This document shows positions 1 through 7,523 of a DNA stretch of 64,000 nt, one piece after another; position 1 is the stretch's first letter, and the number at the start of each line of letters is the position of its first letter. The notes below the pieces were generated by a model. That model did not search any database, had not been told where the DNA came from, and was given only the letters and a program-made list of their open reading frames with translations. Source of the stretch: UBA2336 sp964419145 (GTDB taxonomy: Bacteria; Bacteroidota; Bacteroidia; Cytophagales; Cyclobacteriaceae); assembly GCA_964419145.1 (NCBI GenBank), contig CAYQOM010000005.1:62001-126000 (forward strand). Reading direction: 5' to 3'. Made by a program: the position numbers and the translations under genes.

Positions 1-1
1 A

Positions 2-880
2 CTGGGTCGGAACAGCAACACGGGCGGGTTACAATGGGAAGGCAAAAATCCGGAAGACATTATTTTATTTGAAAACATTCGCGTGGATTATAACCTGTTT
101 GAAACCCTGGAGTTGGAATTCCTGGAAGGCAGGCCATTCTCGGAAGAATATGGAGCCGACAGCAGCAAAATCATTTTTAATGAAGCAGCTATTAAAGTGA
201 TGGGCCTGGATGAACCCATTGGTAAGACCATAAAACTTTGGCAACAATACGATATGGAAATAATTGGCGTGGTGAAAGACTTTCACTTTCAATCGTTGCA
301 CGATGTCGTGAACCCGGCCTTTTTTGCACTCACGCCACAATACACCTGGAACATCATGATTCGCCTGGAGGCCGGCAAGGAAAAGGAAACATTGGATGCG
401 CTGCGTAATTTCTATGCTGACTTCAATCCTGGCTTCACATTCGACTTTCAATTTCAGGATCAAGAATATGCGCGCATGTATGCCGCTGAGCAACGCGTGG
501 CATCTTTGTCGTTTTACTTTGCTTCGATGGCGATTGTTATTTCGTGTTTAGGTTTATTTGGGTTGGCAGCCTTTACTGCCGAGCGCAGGCAAAAAGAAAT
601 CGGCATTCGCAAAGCATTGGGTTCTTCTTCAACCAATATTGTGCTGCTGCTTTCGGGTGATTTTACCCGCATGGTGCTGATTTCCATTTTGATTGGCCTG
701 CCGCTCAGCTATTGGCTGCTCGATCAGTGGTTGGCGCGTTTTGCTTTTCACATCAGCCTCGAAGCCTGGTATTTTGTAGCCGCTGGTTTTCTGGCGCTGC
801 TGATTGCGTGGTTAACGGTAGCCTCGCAGGCCATCAAAGCCGCTAATGTGAATCCGGTGAAATGTTTGCGGACAGAATAG
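2..880 (+). CDS. ABC transporter permease, FtsX/MacB-like, C-terminal part (5'-truncated)
   Basis: The reading frame is open from the window edge, so the gene starts upstream; what is seen is the last ~290 residues. It holds the end of a MacB-type periplasmic domain (with the VVKDFHFQSLHD stretch typical of these permeases), then three hydrophobic segments around an FtsX domain containing GLFGLAAFTAERRQKEIGIRKALG, shown here only by its core words GLFGLAAFTAERR and EIGIRKALG. It ends in NPVKCLRTE, the family tail NPVxSLRxE with Ser changed to Cys. Such permeases work with a MacB/LolD-type ATPase in export or lipoprotein-related work at the inner membrane. It is the same family as the four minus-strand permeases at 9.2-18.9 kb but lies on the opposite strand. 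Family call is firm; the substrate is unknown. Confidence 0.9.
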   Translation: MGRNSNTGGLQWEGKNPEDIILFENIRVDYNLFETLELEFLEGRPFSEEYGADSSKIIFNEAAIKVMGLDEPIGKTIKLWQQYDMEIIGVVKDFHFQSLHDVVNPAFFALTPQYTWNIMIRLEAGKEKETLDALRNFYADFNPGFTFDFQFQDQEYARMYAAEQRVASLSFYFASMAIVISCLGLFGLAAFTAERRQKEIGIRKALGSSSTNIVLLLSGDFTRMVLISILIGLPLSYWLLDQWLARFAFHISLEAWYFVAAGFLALLIAWLTVASQAIKAANVNPVKCLRTE

Positions 881-914
881 GAGAGCCATCTTAAAATTCA
901 TTAGAACATTTTTT

Positions 915-984
915 AAACACATAGGCACATAGAACACATAGAAATTCACAATAGAACCTATGTGCTCTATGTGTCTATGTGGTT
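915..984. repeat. Long imperfect inverted repeat between convergent genes
   Basis: Two ~27-base arms (915-941 and 958-984) are near-perfect reverse complements built from repeated CTATGTG units (CTATGTGyTCTATGTGyCTATGTG). The hairpin lies between the permease ending at 880 and the convergent gene ending at 1007, so it probably acts as a two-way terminator or is a dispersed intergenic repeat. A related single-arm motif occurs at 55357-55380. Confidence 0.75.
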
Positions 985-1006
985 TAGATTTTATTGAAGT
1001 TCGAAG

Positions 1007-2662
1007 CTACTCTTTTACAGCTGGCACCAACTCATCTTCACCTGTCATCTGCCAGTGTCCTAAAGTTATGGGTATGTTGCCGATGGCGTTTAATTGATCC
1101 ATGAAGTCTTTCAGCACAAACGGTTCGTTGGCTGCTTCTTTCCCTTTGGCCACATCGGCTATAGTTTGTTCCAGCAGGTATTTGCCGGTGATGTAACTTG
1201 TACCATATCCGGGCTGACGCAAGTACAGGTGTTGTTCAAACAGGAGCAGCTCTTTTTCTGTTTTCATCCAACCCCGTGGGGTGAATTCGCTATGGATGGA
1301 ACCTGCTTCTTCCATGGTCATTTCATTGGCATGGGCATACAATGAACCGAGTCCGCGTGCGGCTCGTTGGGCAATCATAATGTACACGATTTCCTTTACC
1401 CGCGGATCATCATCATACAAACCGGCTTGCATAAACATTTCTTCTACGGCTGTAGCGGTACCTTCGTTACGCGAATCGAATATGTTGTAGAGTAAAGGCG
1501 CCCTTCTGATTTCGCTTTCATGCGGCTCCAGGTCCATGCGCGCCAGTTCAAACCAGTGATAGAAATGTGAGTACAACGGTCGGGGATCGAAATGCATGGT
1601 GATCACAAAAAAGTTTCGCCTTTCCTGCGGAACAAAGTTGCCAAGGTGAACGCGTAAGGCCGGTTCGAAATATTCTTTAACCGTTACGATCTGATCATTC
1701 TGGAGAAACCTCATCAGGCTCTGCGCGCTTTGCTCGGCCAGTGTATTGAATGCTTCAGGAGAATTGGCCGCTGTCAATGGCGGTAAATTTCTGTTTCGAT
1801 GTTCTTCCAATTTGAGGGAAGTCCACGCGCGTGCCAGTTCACGTTTCAGAATCATCACTTCATCCTCCCACGTTAACGGAACCAAGTGCACGTTTTGTTG
1901 ATACCACGTATAATTTTCTTTTCCGATACCGGATGGTCCGGTTTTCGAGGGTGCTTGCTGTTCCAGCCAATCAGCAAAGTTGTTTGTTGACGCAATAGCT
2001 GCATTTATAGCGCTCACCAATTCAGTATCTTCTTTAACTCCTGTGCGATCAAGCAAACTTTTTAAATCATCAACTTGTGCGCGTATCGGCCGAATGCCGG
2101 CAACCCAAAGTTCACGCGCATTGCCGGTTAGGTTTTGTTTGGCCTGTTCATTAAGTGGCGGAATGACCTGCAGATCGTTCAGAAATTTATTTTTGGAATC
2201 GGCAGCTAACGGAAAATCGTACGTCCACACTTCGGTAGTACCGTGGTGGGTAGGACCTTCGTGGGCAGGCACATCACTGCGGTGCATGTACACCGAAGTG
2301 TAGAAAGCCGGATCACGTTGCCAGGGTTTCAATATCCGGTGGTTAAAATCATATCCATTCATTTCCGCCCACACAATTCGCCAATCTACCTGTTGTTCGA
2401 TGGGCCATTGCGAATAATCGATTGCCAGCAGTTTTGTTTGCAGTTTTTTGAATTCCGGCCACCGCGTCTCAAACGTGGCTGCGGTGTAATCAGGGGCGCC
2501 ATTTTTCAGGGGAGGCTTTTCAAAACTCCGCCATTCGTGAAACAACGCTACTAGGTCGTTGTAGTGTGAGCTTTTTATGGTGGAGTTTTCTTGTTCCACT
2601 TTCGACTGGCAACTGATTAAAGTTATTAAGAGCAGTAATAAGCAGGCTAGTTGGTTTTTCAT
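1007..2662 (-). CDS. DUF885-like lipoprotein
   Basis: The 551-residue product starts with a lipoprotein signal peptide (MKNQLACLLLLLITLISC, lipobox Cys about residue 19), so it should be anchored in a membrane facing the periplasm. The rest is helical and resembles DUF885 proteins, a group related to zinc carboxypeptidase-like M3/M32 folds: NEGTATAVEE corresponds to the family's EGWA region and RQPGYGTSYITGK to its C-terminal PGxxxxYxxG block. The HExxPGHH metal motif common in DUF885 is not visible; the nearest stretch reads HFYHWFELARMDLEPHE, so the enzyme may be divergent or inactive. The length suits the family. It stands alone on the minus strand, downstream of small membrane-protein genes. 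Function is not established. Confidence 0.7.
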   Translation of the reverse strand: MKNQLACLLLLLITLISCQSKVEQENSTIKSSHYNDLVALFHEWRSFEKPPLKNGAPDYTAATFETRWPEFKKLQTKLLAIDYSQWPIEQQVDWRIVWAEMNGYDFNHRILKPWQRDPAFYTSVYMHRSDVPAHEGPTHHGTTEVWTYDFPLAADSKNKFLNDLQVIPPLNEQAKQNLTGNARELWVAGIRPIRAQVDDLKSLLDRTGVKEDTELVSAINAAIASTNNFADWLEQQAPSKTGPSGIGKENYTWYQQNVHLVPLTWEDEVMILKRELARAWTSLKLEEHRNRNLPPLTAANSPEAFNTLAEQSAQSLMRFLQNDQIVTVKEYFEPALRVHLGNFVPQERRNFFVITMHFDPRPLYSHFYHWFELARMDLEPHESEIRRAPLLYNIFDSRNEGTATAVEEMFMQAGLYDDDPRVKEIVYIMIAQRAARGLGSLYAHANEMTMEEAGSIHSEFTPRGWMKTEKELLLFEQHLYLRQPGYGTSYITGKYLLEQTIADVAKGKEAANEPFVLKDFMDQLNAIGNIPITLGHWQMTGEDELVPAVKE

Positions 2663-2720
2663 AGGTTGGCAGGTACAGGTATAGTGTAAGTACCTCTAAT
2701 ATAGGAATACATTTTGAAGT

Positions 2721-3035
2721 TTACCGGTTTCTGATAAAATCGATAACGAAGGGAATGCCAAGCAAAACATTCACACCGATCAGCAACCAACACAGGATGC
2801 GCGTTGCTGTAAATCGTTTTTTGAAATAAAGAATAAGGAAGGAAATTTCATAAAACACAAAAATCAAAACCATTCCGAGTGCATACATGGCCATTAGGGC
2901 ATCACCAAGTCCGCCATGCACGGTATCCTTAGCAGGTTGCCGGATGAAGTATAGAATAAAAGCAACATCCAGTACAACCAACACGGTGGTGCAGATGAGG
3001 AAGAACTTAGTAGACATTGATGGAATGTTCATCAT
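2721..3035 (-). CDS. Small membrane protein, three predicted helices
   Basis: The product is 104 residues with about three hydrophobic segments (FFLICTTVLVVLDVAFILYF; ALMAMYALGMVLIFVFYEISFLILYF; ILCWLLIGVNVLLGIPFVI). I do not recognise a family. The first ATG (3035) overlaps the stop of the upstream 31-codon frame as TAATG, a typical translational coupling arrangement; an alternative start is the ATG giving MSTKFF about 18 bases further in. It most likely forms a transcription unit with the gene(s) at 3035-3395. Confidence 0.6.
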   Translation of the reverse strand: MMNIPSMSTKFFLICTTVLVVLDVAFILYFIRQPAKDTVHGGLGDALMAMYALGMVLIFVFYEISFLILYFKKRFTATRILCWLLIGVNVLLGIPFVIDFIRNR

Positions 3036-3130
3036 TATCGCTGGTAGTACAGATAAATGGCATACCCGATCATGCCGCGCAGTTCGTTTTTATCCAGTTT
3101 GTTGTAGGTGCGGTGAAAATCTTCGGTCAT
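3035..3130 (-). CDS. 31-residue frame, either a small gene or the frameshifted tail of the upstream gene
   Basis: On the minus strand an ATG at 3130 opens a 31-codon frame starting MTEDFHRTYNKLDKNE and ending GYAIYLYYQR. It overlaps the 3' end of the 101-residue gene at 3090-3395 in another frame, and its stop overlaps the start of the next gene (TAATG). The sequence is protein-like (no low-complexity bias, charged/aromatic mix), while the last ~13 residues of the upstream gene look like out-of-frame sequence. A one-base shift near 3130 would join the two into one ~120-residue protein. Which reading is right cannot be settled from this sequence alone. Confidence 0.4.
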   Translation of the reverse strand: MTEDFHRTYNKLDKNELRGMIGYAIYLYYQR

Positions 3131-3395
3131 GTTCTACATTAAAGTCTTCCATCTCGGCATAAACCGAAGGCGTCTTCTTGTAATACGTTGAGTTGTTGGT
3201 TTTTGAAATTTCCGTATACAAATCGTTTTTGAATTGACGGATGTAGTCTACACGCTCCTGGTTGTACGGCCCAAGCTTGTAGTATTTCAGACTTTGCTTG
3301 ATCTTCTTTTCTGTTTCTGATTTATCTGTAAACGAAAACTCATACAAAAGCTTACTGAAAAGAATATAATCGTAGGATTTGGAAGCAGAGGGCAT
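3090..3395 (-). CDS. Hypothetical protein, possibly frameshifted at its 3' end
   Basis: A 101-residue soluble, lysine- and tyrosine-rich product starting MPSASKSYDYILFSK. No signal peptide or membrane segment is visible and I do not recognise a family. The end (HDRRFSPHLQQTG) is out of character with the rest and overlaps the better-looking frame at 3035-3130, so the true protein may continue there. It lies 38 bases downstream of the 140-residue membrane protein gene and upstream of another small membrane protein, suggesting one operon. Confidence 0.5.
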   Translation of the reverse strand: MPSASKSYDYILFSKLLYEFSFTDKSETEKKIKQSLKYYKLGPYNQERVDYIRQFKNDLYTEISKTNNSTYYKKTPSVYAEMEDFNVEHDRRFSPHLQQTG

Positions 3396-3433
3396 GGTTG
3401 CATTTTTTGTTTAAAAATTTCCTTTGCTGATTT

Positions 3434-3856
3434 TTAACTGTTTACAATGATTAATACGTACGCAGTTACATAACACATCAAGGCCAGGGCTATTCCCCTC
3501 AAGGGGATTTTAAACCAATAGCGCTTCGCCAACCAAAGGTAAAACCCGAGTGTTAAAATATTGAATAGAAAAAGGAATGTGCTGTTTTGGAGCACATCAA
3601 AATGACAAGCTGCCAAATAGATGTTTATGATGCCGATGAATATAGCCCCACTGCTGTGGCTGGCATTAAAGCCCATCCAGGCTTTCCACATGGTTGTTTG
3701 TTTTGTCAACACGGGACTGGTTGCTTTCATTTCTTCTGCAAGTTCTGCCTTTCTGGGTAAAAACTTGTTTGAGAAAAACGTATAGAAAAGATGGGCTGTT
3801 CCTAACAGACCAATAATGGCAGAACCGAAGATCCAAAGGTATTTAGTGAGGGTCAT
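3434..3856 (-). CDS. Conserved four-helix membrane protein (LIC_13387-like)
   Basis: The 140-residue product has four predicted transmembrane helices: residues about 6-27, 68-85, 92-110 and 117-137. The stretch between helices 1 and 2 contains MWKAWMGFNASHSSGAIFIG, and the WxGFNxSHS pattern is what I associate with the small membrane family sometimes named LIC_13387; that assignment is from memory and tentative. There is no catalytic motif that I can name. It is the first of a run of small minus-strand genes (3856 down to 2721). Function unknown. Confidence 0.65.
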   Translation of the reverse strand: MTLTKYLWIFGSAIIGLLGTAHLFYTFFSNKFLPRKAELAEEMKATSPVLTKQTTMWKAWMGFNASHSSGAIFIGIINIYLAACHFDVLQNSTFLFLFNILTLGFYLWLAKRYWFKIPLRGIALALMCYVTAYVLIIVNS

Positions 3857-3941
3857 GTTGCGTGGTTAAGGTTTGAAGGCGCAATAGCGATAATGCATAA
3901 AAGATATTTTTATTCCAGATATGGGTGATTTTAGAAGTTTT

Positions 3942-5201
3942 TTAAAGTTTTTGACTGATAATATTTTCAAGTTCATCCGGTTTCGGATCAATGGATAGTA
4001 TTGTTCCGTCTTTGTCCACTAATATCATGAGTCCTGTTCCATTGCTGATTCCGTACGTGTTCCAGAGGTTAAGCTTGTCATCCAGTTCAACTAAATTAAG
4101 CCATGAGAAATTTTCTTTGCTGAGTCGTTTTTTTAGGGCATCGGTATTTTTGAATTCCCGAGCTATTCCCACAATTTTAAATCCTTTGTCTTTGTACTCT
4201 TCGTAAATCGGAACGACTATTCGGCTTTTTGCAATACACGGGCCACACCACGATCCCCAAAAATCAATCAGGGCTACATGATTTTGAATGACACTGGAGA
4301 GCTGTACGGAATCACCATCAACGCCTGGAGCCTTAAAATCAATGTACCGGCTACCAACCTGTATGGTGCGAAGTCCGGTTACTTGTCTTTCAAGTAGTTT
4401 AGTGTAGATGTGTTCCGGATAGGTCTTTTGATAAAGCGGAAATACATTGGATATGAGTTGGGCTACGAATGGACTGCTCTTCATGAGCAGGTCTGCGTCC
4501 CTCCAGATCAGGTAGTAGGATGCCAAAGAAACATGGGTTCTTATGTATTCATATTTCGCTACGTGCTCAAGTTTTACTATTGAGTCATATGGATCAATAA
4601 ACAGGCGCTTTGCTTTTTCGGTATAGCGTGTGTGTGTTTTTTCCATTTCAGCCATTTCAAGGTCAATTAACGTTCTGGCATCTTGATCTTTAATTGTTTT
4701 AAGACGTCCCCTGAGTTCCTCATACTCCGCACTATTGAATTCATTCTTTTCAACCAGTTCTGCATATATTTTTTGTAACTCGTTTTTCGGCTTATCAAAT
4801 AGTTGACTCGTATATTGATGATACACTTTAAGTTCATCATTGAGTTGACCGCCTGTGATCGTATTATATTCCCATTGATCCTTGGGATGGAGTTTAAATT
4901 CAATTGTTCCGGTTGTTGGAAAAAATGTGATGGCCATCCAGGTGCCCTGTTTGATCTCGTCTTCAAATATCAATTCATAAGCTTCTGGCTCAGTGTATGA
5001 AAATGTGTATTCAAATCTTCCCTTTTTGATCGGAATCTTTGTCTGATTATTAGTGAATGACCTAAATCCTTCAGAGTACTTACGGATTAGCAGGGCCTTA
5101 CTATTGCGGTTAATAATTTCTCCTTTGATCGTGCATTGTTGCTGTGCAAAGGAGCTAAGGGCTATCAGGAATAGCAAAGTAAAGGCTGCGGTTCTTATCA
5201 T
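3942..5201 (-). CDS. Exported thioredoxin-like (TlpA/DUF4369-type) protein
   Basis: The 419-residue protein has an N-terminal signal peptide (MIRTAAFTLLFLIALSSFAQ), a DUF4369-like beta-rich N-terminal domain (CTIKGEIINRNSKALLI onward), a helical middle, and a C-terminal thioredoxin domain from about residue 285 with the redox site WCGPC (cysteines 319 and 322). Proteins of this layout act in the periplasm as thiol-disulfide exchangers. One oddity is that the loop where thioredoxins normally carry a cis-proline (xPT) reads ISNGTGLMILVD, with no proline, which may alter substrate release. The gene is on the minus strand with its own ~75-base upstream gap. Family call is good; the substrate is unknown. 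Confidence 0.85.
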   Translation of the reverse strand: MIRTAAFTLLFLIALSSFAQQQCTIKGEIINRNSKALLIRKYSEGFRSFTNNQTKIPIKKGRFEYTFSYTEPEAYELIFEDEIKQGTWMAITFFPTTGTIEFKLHPKDQWEYNTITGGQLNDELKVYHQYTSQLFDKPKNELQKIYAELVEKNEFNSAEYEELRGRLKTIKDQDARTLIDLEMAEMEKTHTRYTEKAKRLFIDPYDSIVKLEHVAKYEYIRTHVSLASYYLIWRDADLLMKSSPFVAQLISNVFPLYQKTYPEHIYTKLLERQVTGLRTIQVGSRYIDFKAPGVDGDSVQLSSVIQNHVALIDFWGSWCGPCIAKSRIVVPIYEEYKDKGFKIVGIAREFKNTDALKKRLSKENFSWLNLVELDDKLNLWNTYGISNGTGLMILVDKDGTILSIDPKPDELENIISQKL

Positions 5202-5274
5202 CTTTTCTTATTCCCACTTTTATATTTTTAAGTCTTGACCGTTTGGTGGGGAACACCGGCAACGACTGAGTTTC

Positions 5275-7416
5275 TTAAAAGACTATCTTTGTTTTTCGAA
5301 AACTACTCTTCAGTTGCTCTATAGTTTTACTATCAAGTGGATTACCATGAAGATGAAGTTGTTTGAGCTTTTCAAGTTTATATAATTCAACGGGAATCGA
5401 TCGAATTGAATTGTTTTGTATTGCTAGTATTCGCAAATTTTTCATGGAACTAATATTTTCCGGTATTTCTGTTAGTTGATTGTCGCTCAAATCGAGTACT
5501 TCAAGTTTTTCAAATGAGTTGTTTTTAATTGGAAATGATTTTAAGCGGTTTGATGCTAAACTAAGAATTATGATCTTTTTTAATGAGTTGATCTCAATTG
5601 GTAAAACTTCAATTTGATTATTAAATAGATAGAGTTCTTTTAACTTTGAAAGTGCCCCAATTTCGGAAGGTAGAGTCTTTATTTTGTTTTGTTCTAAGTT
5701 AAGAAATTCAAGATTTTGAAATTTTAAAACTTCTTTCGGAAAATACTCTAAACCATTATTAGGCAGTGTTAAATTATGAACTCGATCGGAATTCTTTTCA
5801 GCGTCTGCTATTGACGAATAAGGAAAATTTATCGGTGGCAAATTTTGAGATACCCTCGGTGTTGCATACTTTGGAGTAGTTCGCTCAACTCCGATAGCAG
5901 TTATGTATATCGTATTCAGCGTGAATGAATTTAATTCCTTCATTTTGTTATCTGAGATGAAGGGTTTGTCCAGTCCGTAAGCTACTGGTAGAATAAATTG
6001 ATTGTATCCGGTTAAATCGAGTAATTCTTTTCCTATTTCGATAGGCATTTTCATTGTAACATCTACGACATCTTCTTTGCAACCAAATCCTATGTCTTTT
6101 AAAGGTACTATACTGAGCACCTGCCCTTCTGGATCAAGTTCAAATTTTACATAAACCTGCCCCTCTATTCCCATTCTCCTGGCCGGGGCTGGATACTTCA
6201 GATTGTTACCAAAATATTTATAGATACTTATTGAATCAGGAATGTCAAGATTTGATGGTGTAATATTTACAACGAGTTTAAAGTGTTGTTCGACTTTTGT
6301 TCCGAATTGCTGGGCAGGTGTCCAAAAAGGGGTATTAGAAAATATAAACTCGACTTTAGATTCCATTTCTTTATCAAGACCCTCAATGGAAGTATTTTTT
6401 AATGCGCCTGAACTATCTATCGTGAATAGTATTTTGAAGTTTTTTAGTTTATCTGGAAAGCTCAGATCAGCAAGTAGATTTTTCCAGTAACTGTATATTT
6501 GATTTAACCCACCCGAAAAATATGCGGGGGACTCATTACTTGTTGCTATTTTGGTTGATGAATTGAGGTAAACAGCATCATTTGCTTTTAGACTTAATTC
6601 AGGCAATGGAAGGAATTCTTTTTCTAGACTAAACATGAATTTATCCTCATCCGGTATAATGAGTTGATAGGTTTTGTATCCGATATGCGAAATGATAAGA
6701 TCTGTATGTTTTCTTGGATCAATTTCCAATTCAAAAAAGCCTAAGTAATTGGTAGATGCAGAGATATCTGAGTCTTTAATATGTATCGAGGCATTCTTTA
6801 TAGCTTTTTGTGTGTCTTTATCCAGAATTCTTCCTAGAATTTTTCGATCACCATCAGATACGCAGTAGTTGTATTGCGATACTATCGATTCCAAGTTTTC
6901 AAACTCATATTTTTTTGATTCTAATTTTGATAGTACATCTGGACAATCAGCCATCAAGCTTATTAGGATGGATTCAAAGTTCTTCTTTTTTAACTCTATG
7001 TATACTCCATTTTTTTGAATAGCATAGGTTATTTTGGGGGAGTAAAACTGATAGGTACCCCCATCTCCATGTACAACACGGTTGATGTTATTTTCTACAT
7101 AATTGTATAACTTTGTTGAACCTCCTACTATTCGTCTCATGAGATATTCAGTTCCATCCAAAAGGATGTTTTCATAAATATTATAAGGAGTTATCACCAT
7201 CTTTATTTCTGATAGCCCTATTATATGTTCTGCAGGATCATTATCCAGCTTATATCGAATGAAATTTCCATTTGTAACTTTTAAGCCTACATAGCATGAT
7301 ATTATATTCCCTGATTTAGTTTTGATTTCACCCTTTTCAAAACTTATTTCATTTTGACTAAAACATACAAGAACGGTTAAGATGTATGTTACTGTTAAGA
7401 CGCTAATTTTGGGCAT
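5275..7416 (-). CDS. Exported multidomain protein: carboxypeptidase-regulatory-like, TonB C-terminal and leucine-rich repeat domains
   Basis: I place the start at 7416 (MPKISVLTVTYILTVLVCFSQ, a clear signal peptide); a start 42 bases further upstream is open but would spoil it. In order: an unassigned N-terminal part, a CarboxypepD_reg-like beta-sandwich (ILDKDTQKAIKNASIHIKDS, typical of Bacteroidota outer-membrane proteins), two TonB-C-like modules (one around IDSSGALKNTSIEG, one around GQVYVKFELDPEGQVLSI), and six or so leucine-rich repeats in the last 170 residues (LEFLNLEQNKIKTLP, LKELYLFNNQIEVLP, LEVLDLSDNQLTEIP and others, period ~23). The LRRs point to protein binding outside the cytoplasm. 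The gene is visibly more A+T-rich than its neighbours. Domains are clear; the function is not. Confidence 0.75.
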   Translation of the reverse strand: MPKISVLTVTYILTVLVCFSQNEISFEKGEIKTKSGNIISCYVGLKVTNGNFIRYKLDNDPAEHIIGLSEIKMVITPYNIYENILLDGTEYLMRRIVGGSTKLYNYVENNINRVVHGDGGTYQFYSPKITYAIQKNGVYIELKKKNFESILISLMADCPDVLSKLESKKYEFENLESIVSQYNYCVSDGDRKILGRILDKDTQKAIKNASIHIKDSDISASTNYLGFFELEIDPRKHTDLIISHIGYKTYQLIIPDEDKFMFSLEKEFLPLPELSLKANDAVYLNSSTKIATSNESPAYFSGGLNQIYSYWKNLLADLSFPDKLKNFKILFTIDSSGALKNTSIEGLDKEMESKVEFIFSNTPFWTPAQQFGTKVEQHFKLVVNITPSNLDIPDSISIYKYFGNNLKYPAPARRMGIEGQVYVKFELDPEGQVLSIVPLKDIGFGCKEDVVDVTMKMPIEIGKELLDLTGYNQFILPVAYGLDKPFISDNKMKELNSFTLNTIYITAIGVERTTPKYATPRVSQNLPPINFPYSSIADAEKNSDRVHNLTLPNNGLEYFPKEVLKFQNLEFLNLEQNKIKTLPSEIGALSKLKELYLFNNQIEVLPIEINSLKKIIILSLASNRLKSFPIKNNSFEKLEVLDLSDNQLTEIPENISSMKNLRILAIQNNSIRSIPVELYKLEKLKQLHLHGNPLDSKTIEQLKSSFRKTKIVF

Positions 7417-7478
7417 TTTACTTAATGCTAGGGTATTGGTATAATTACATGCAGTCACTAATATAACAATTGATTCAA

Positions 7479-7504
7479 TAAAAAAGGGCGGTTGCCCGCC
7501 CTTT
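7479..7504 (-). terminator. Rho-independent terminator for the 7524-8840 gene
   Basis: Read on the minus strand, a 9-base-pair GC-rich stem (AAAGGGCGG / CCGCCCTTT with a 4-base loop) is followed by a run of T (7479-7485). It lies 20 bases after the stop of the gene ending at 7524. Confidence 0.85.
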
Positions 7505-7523
7505 CACCCACAGGAGAACAACG

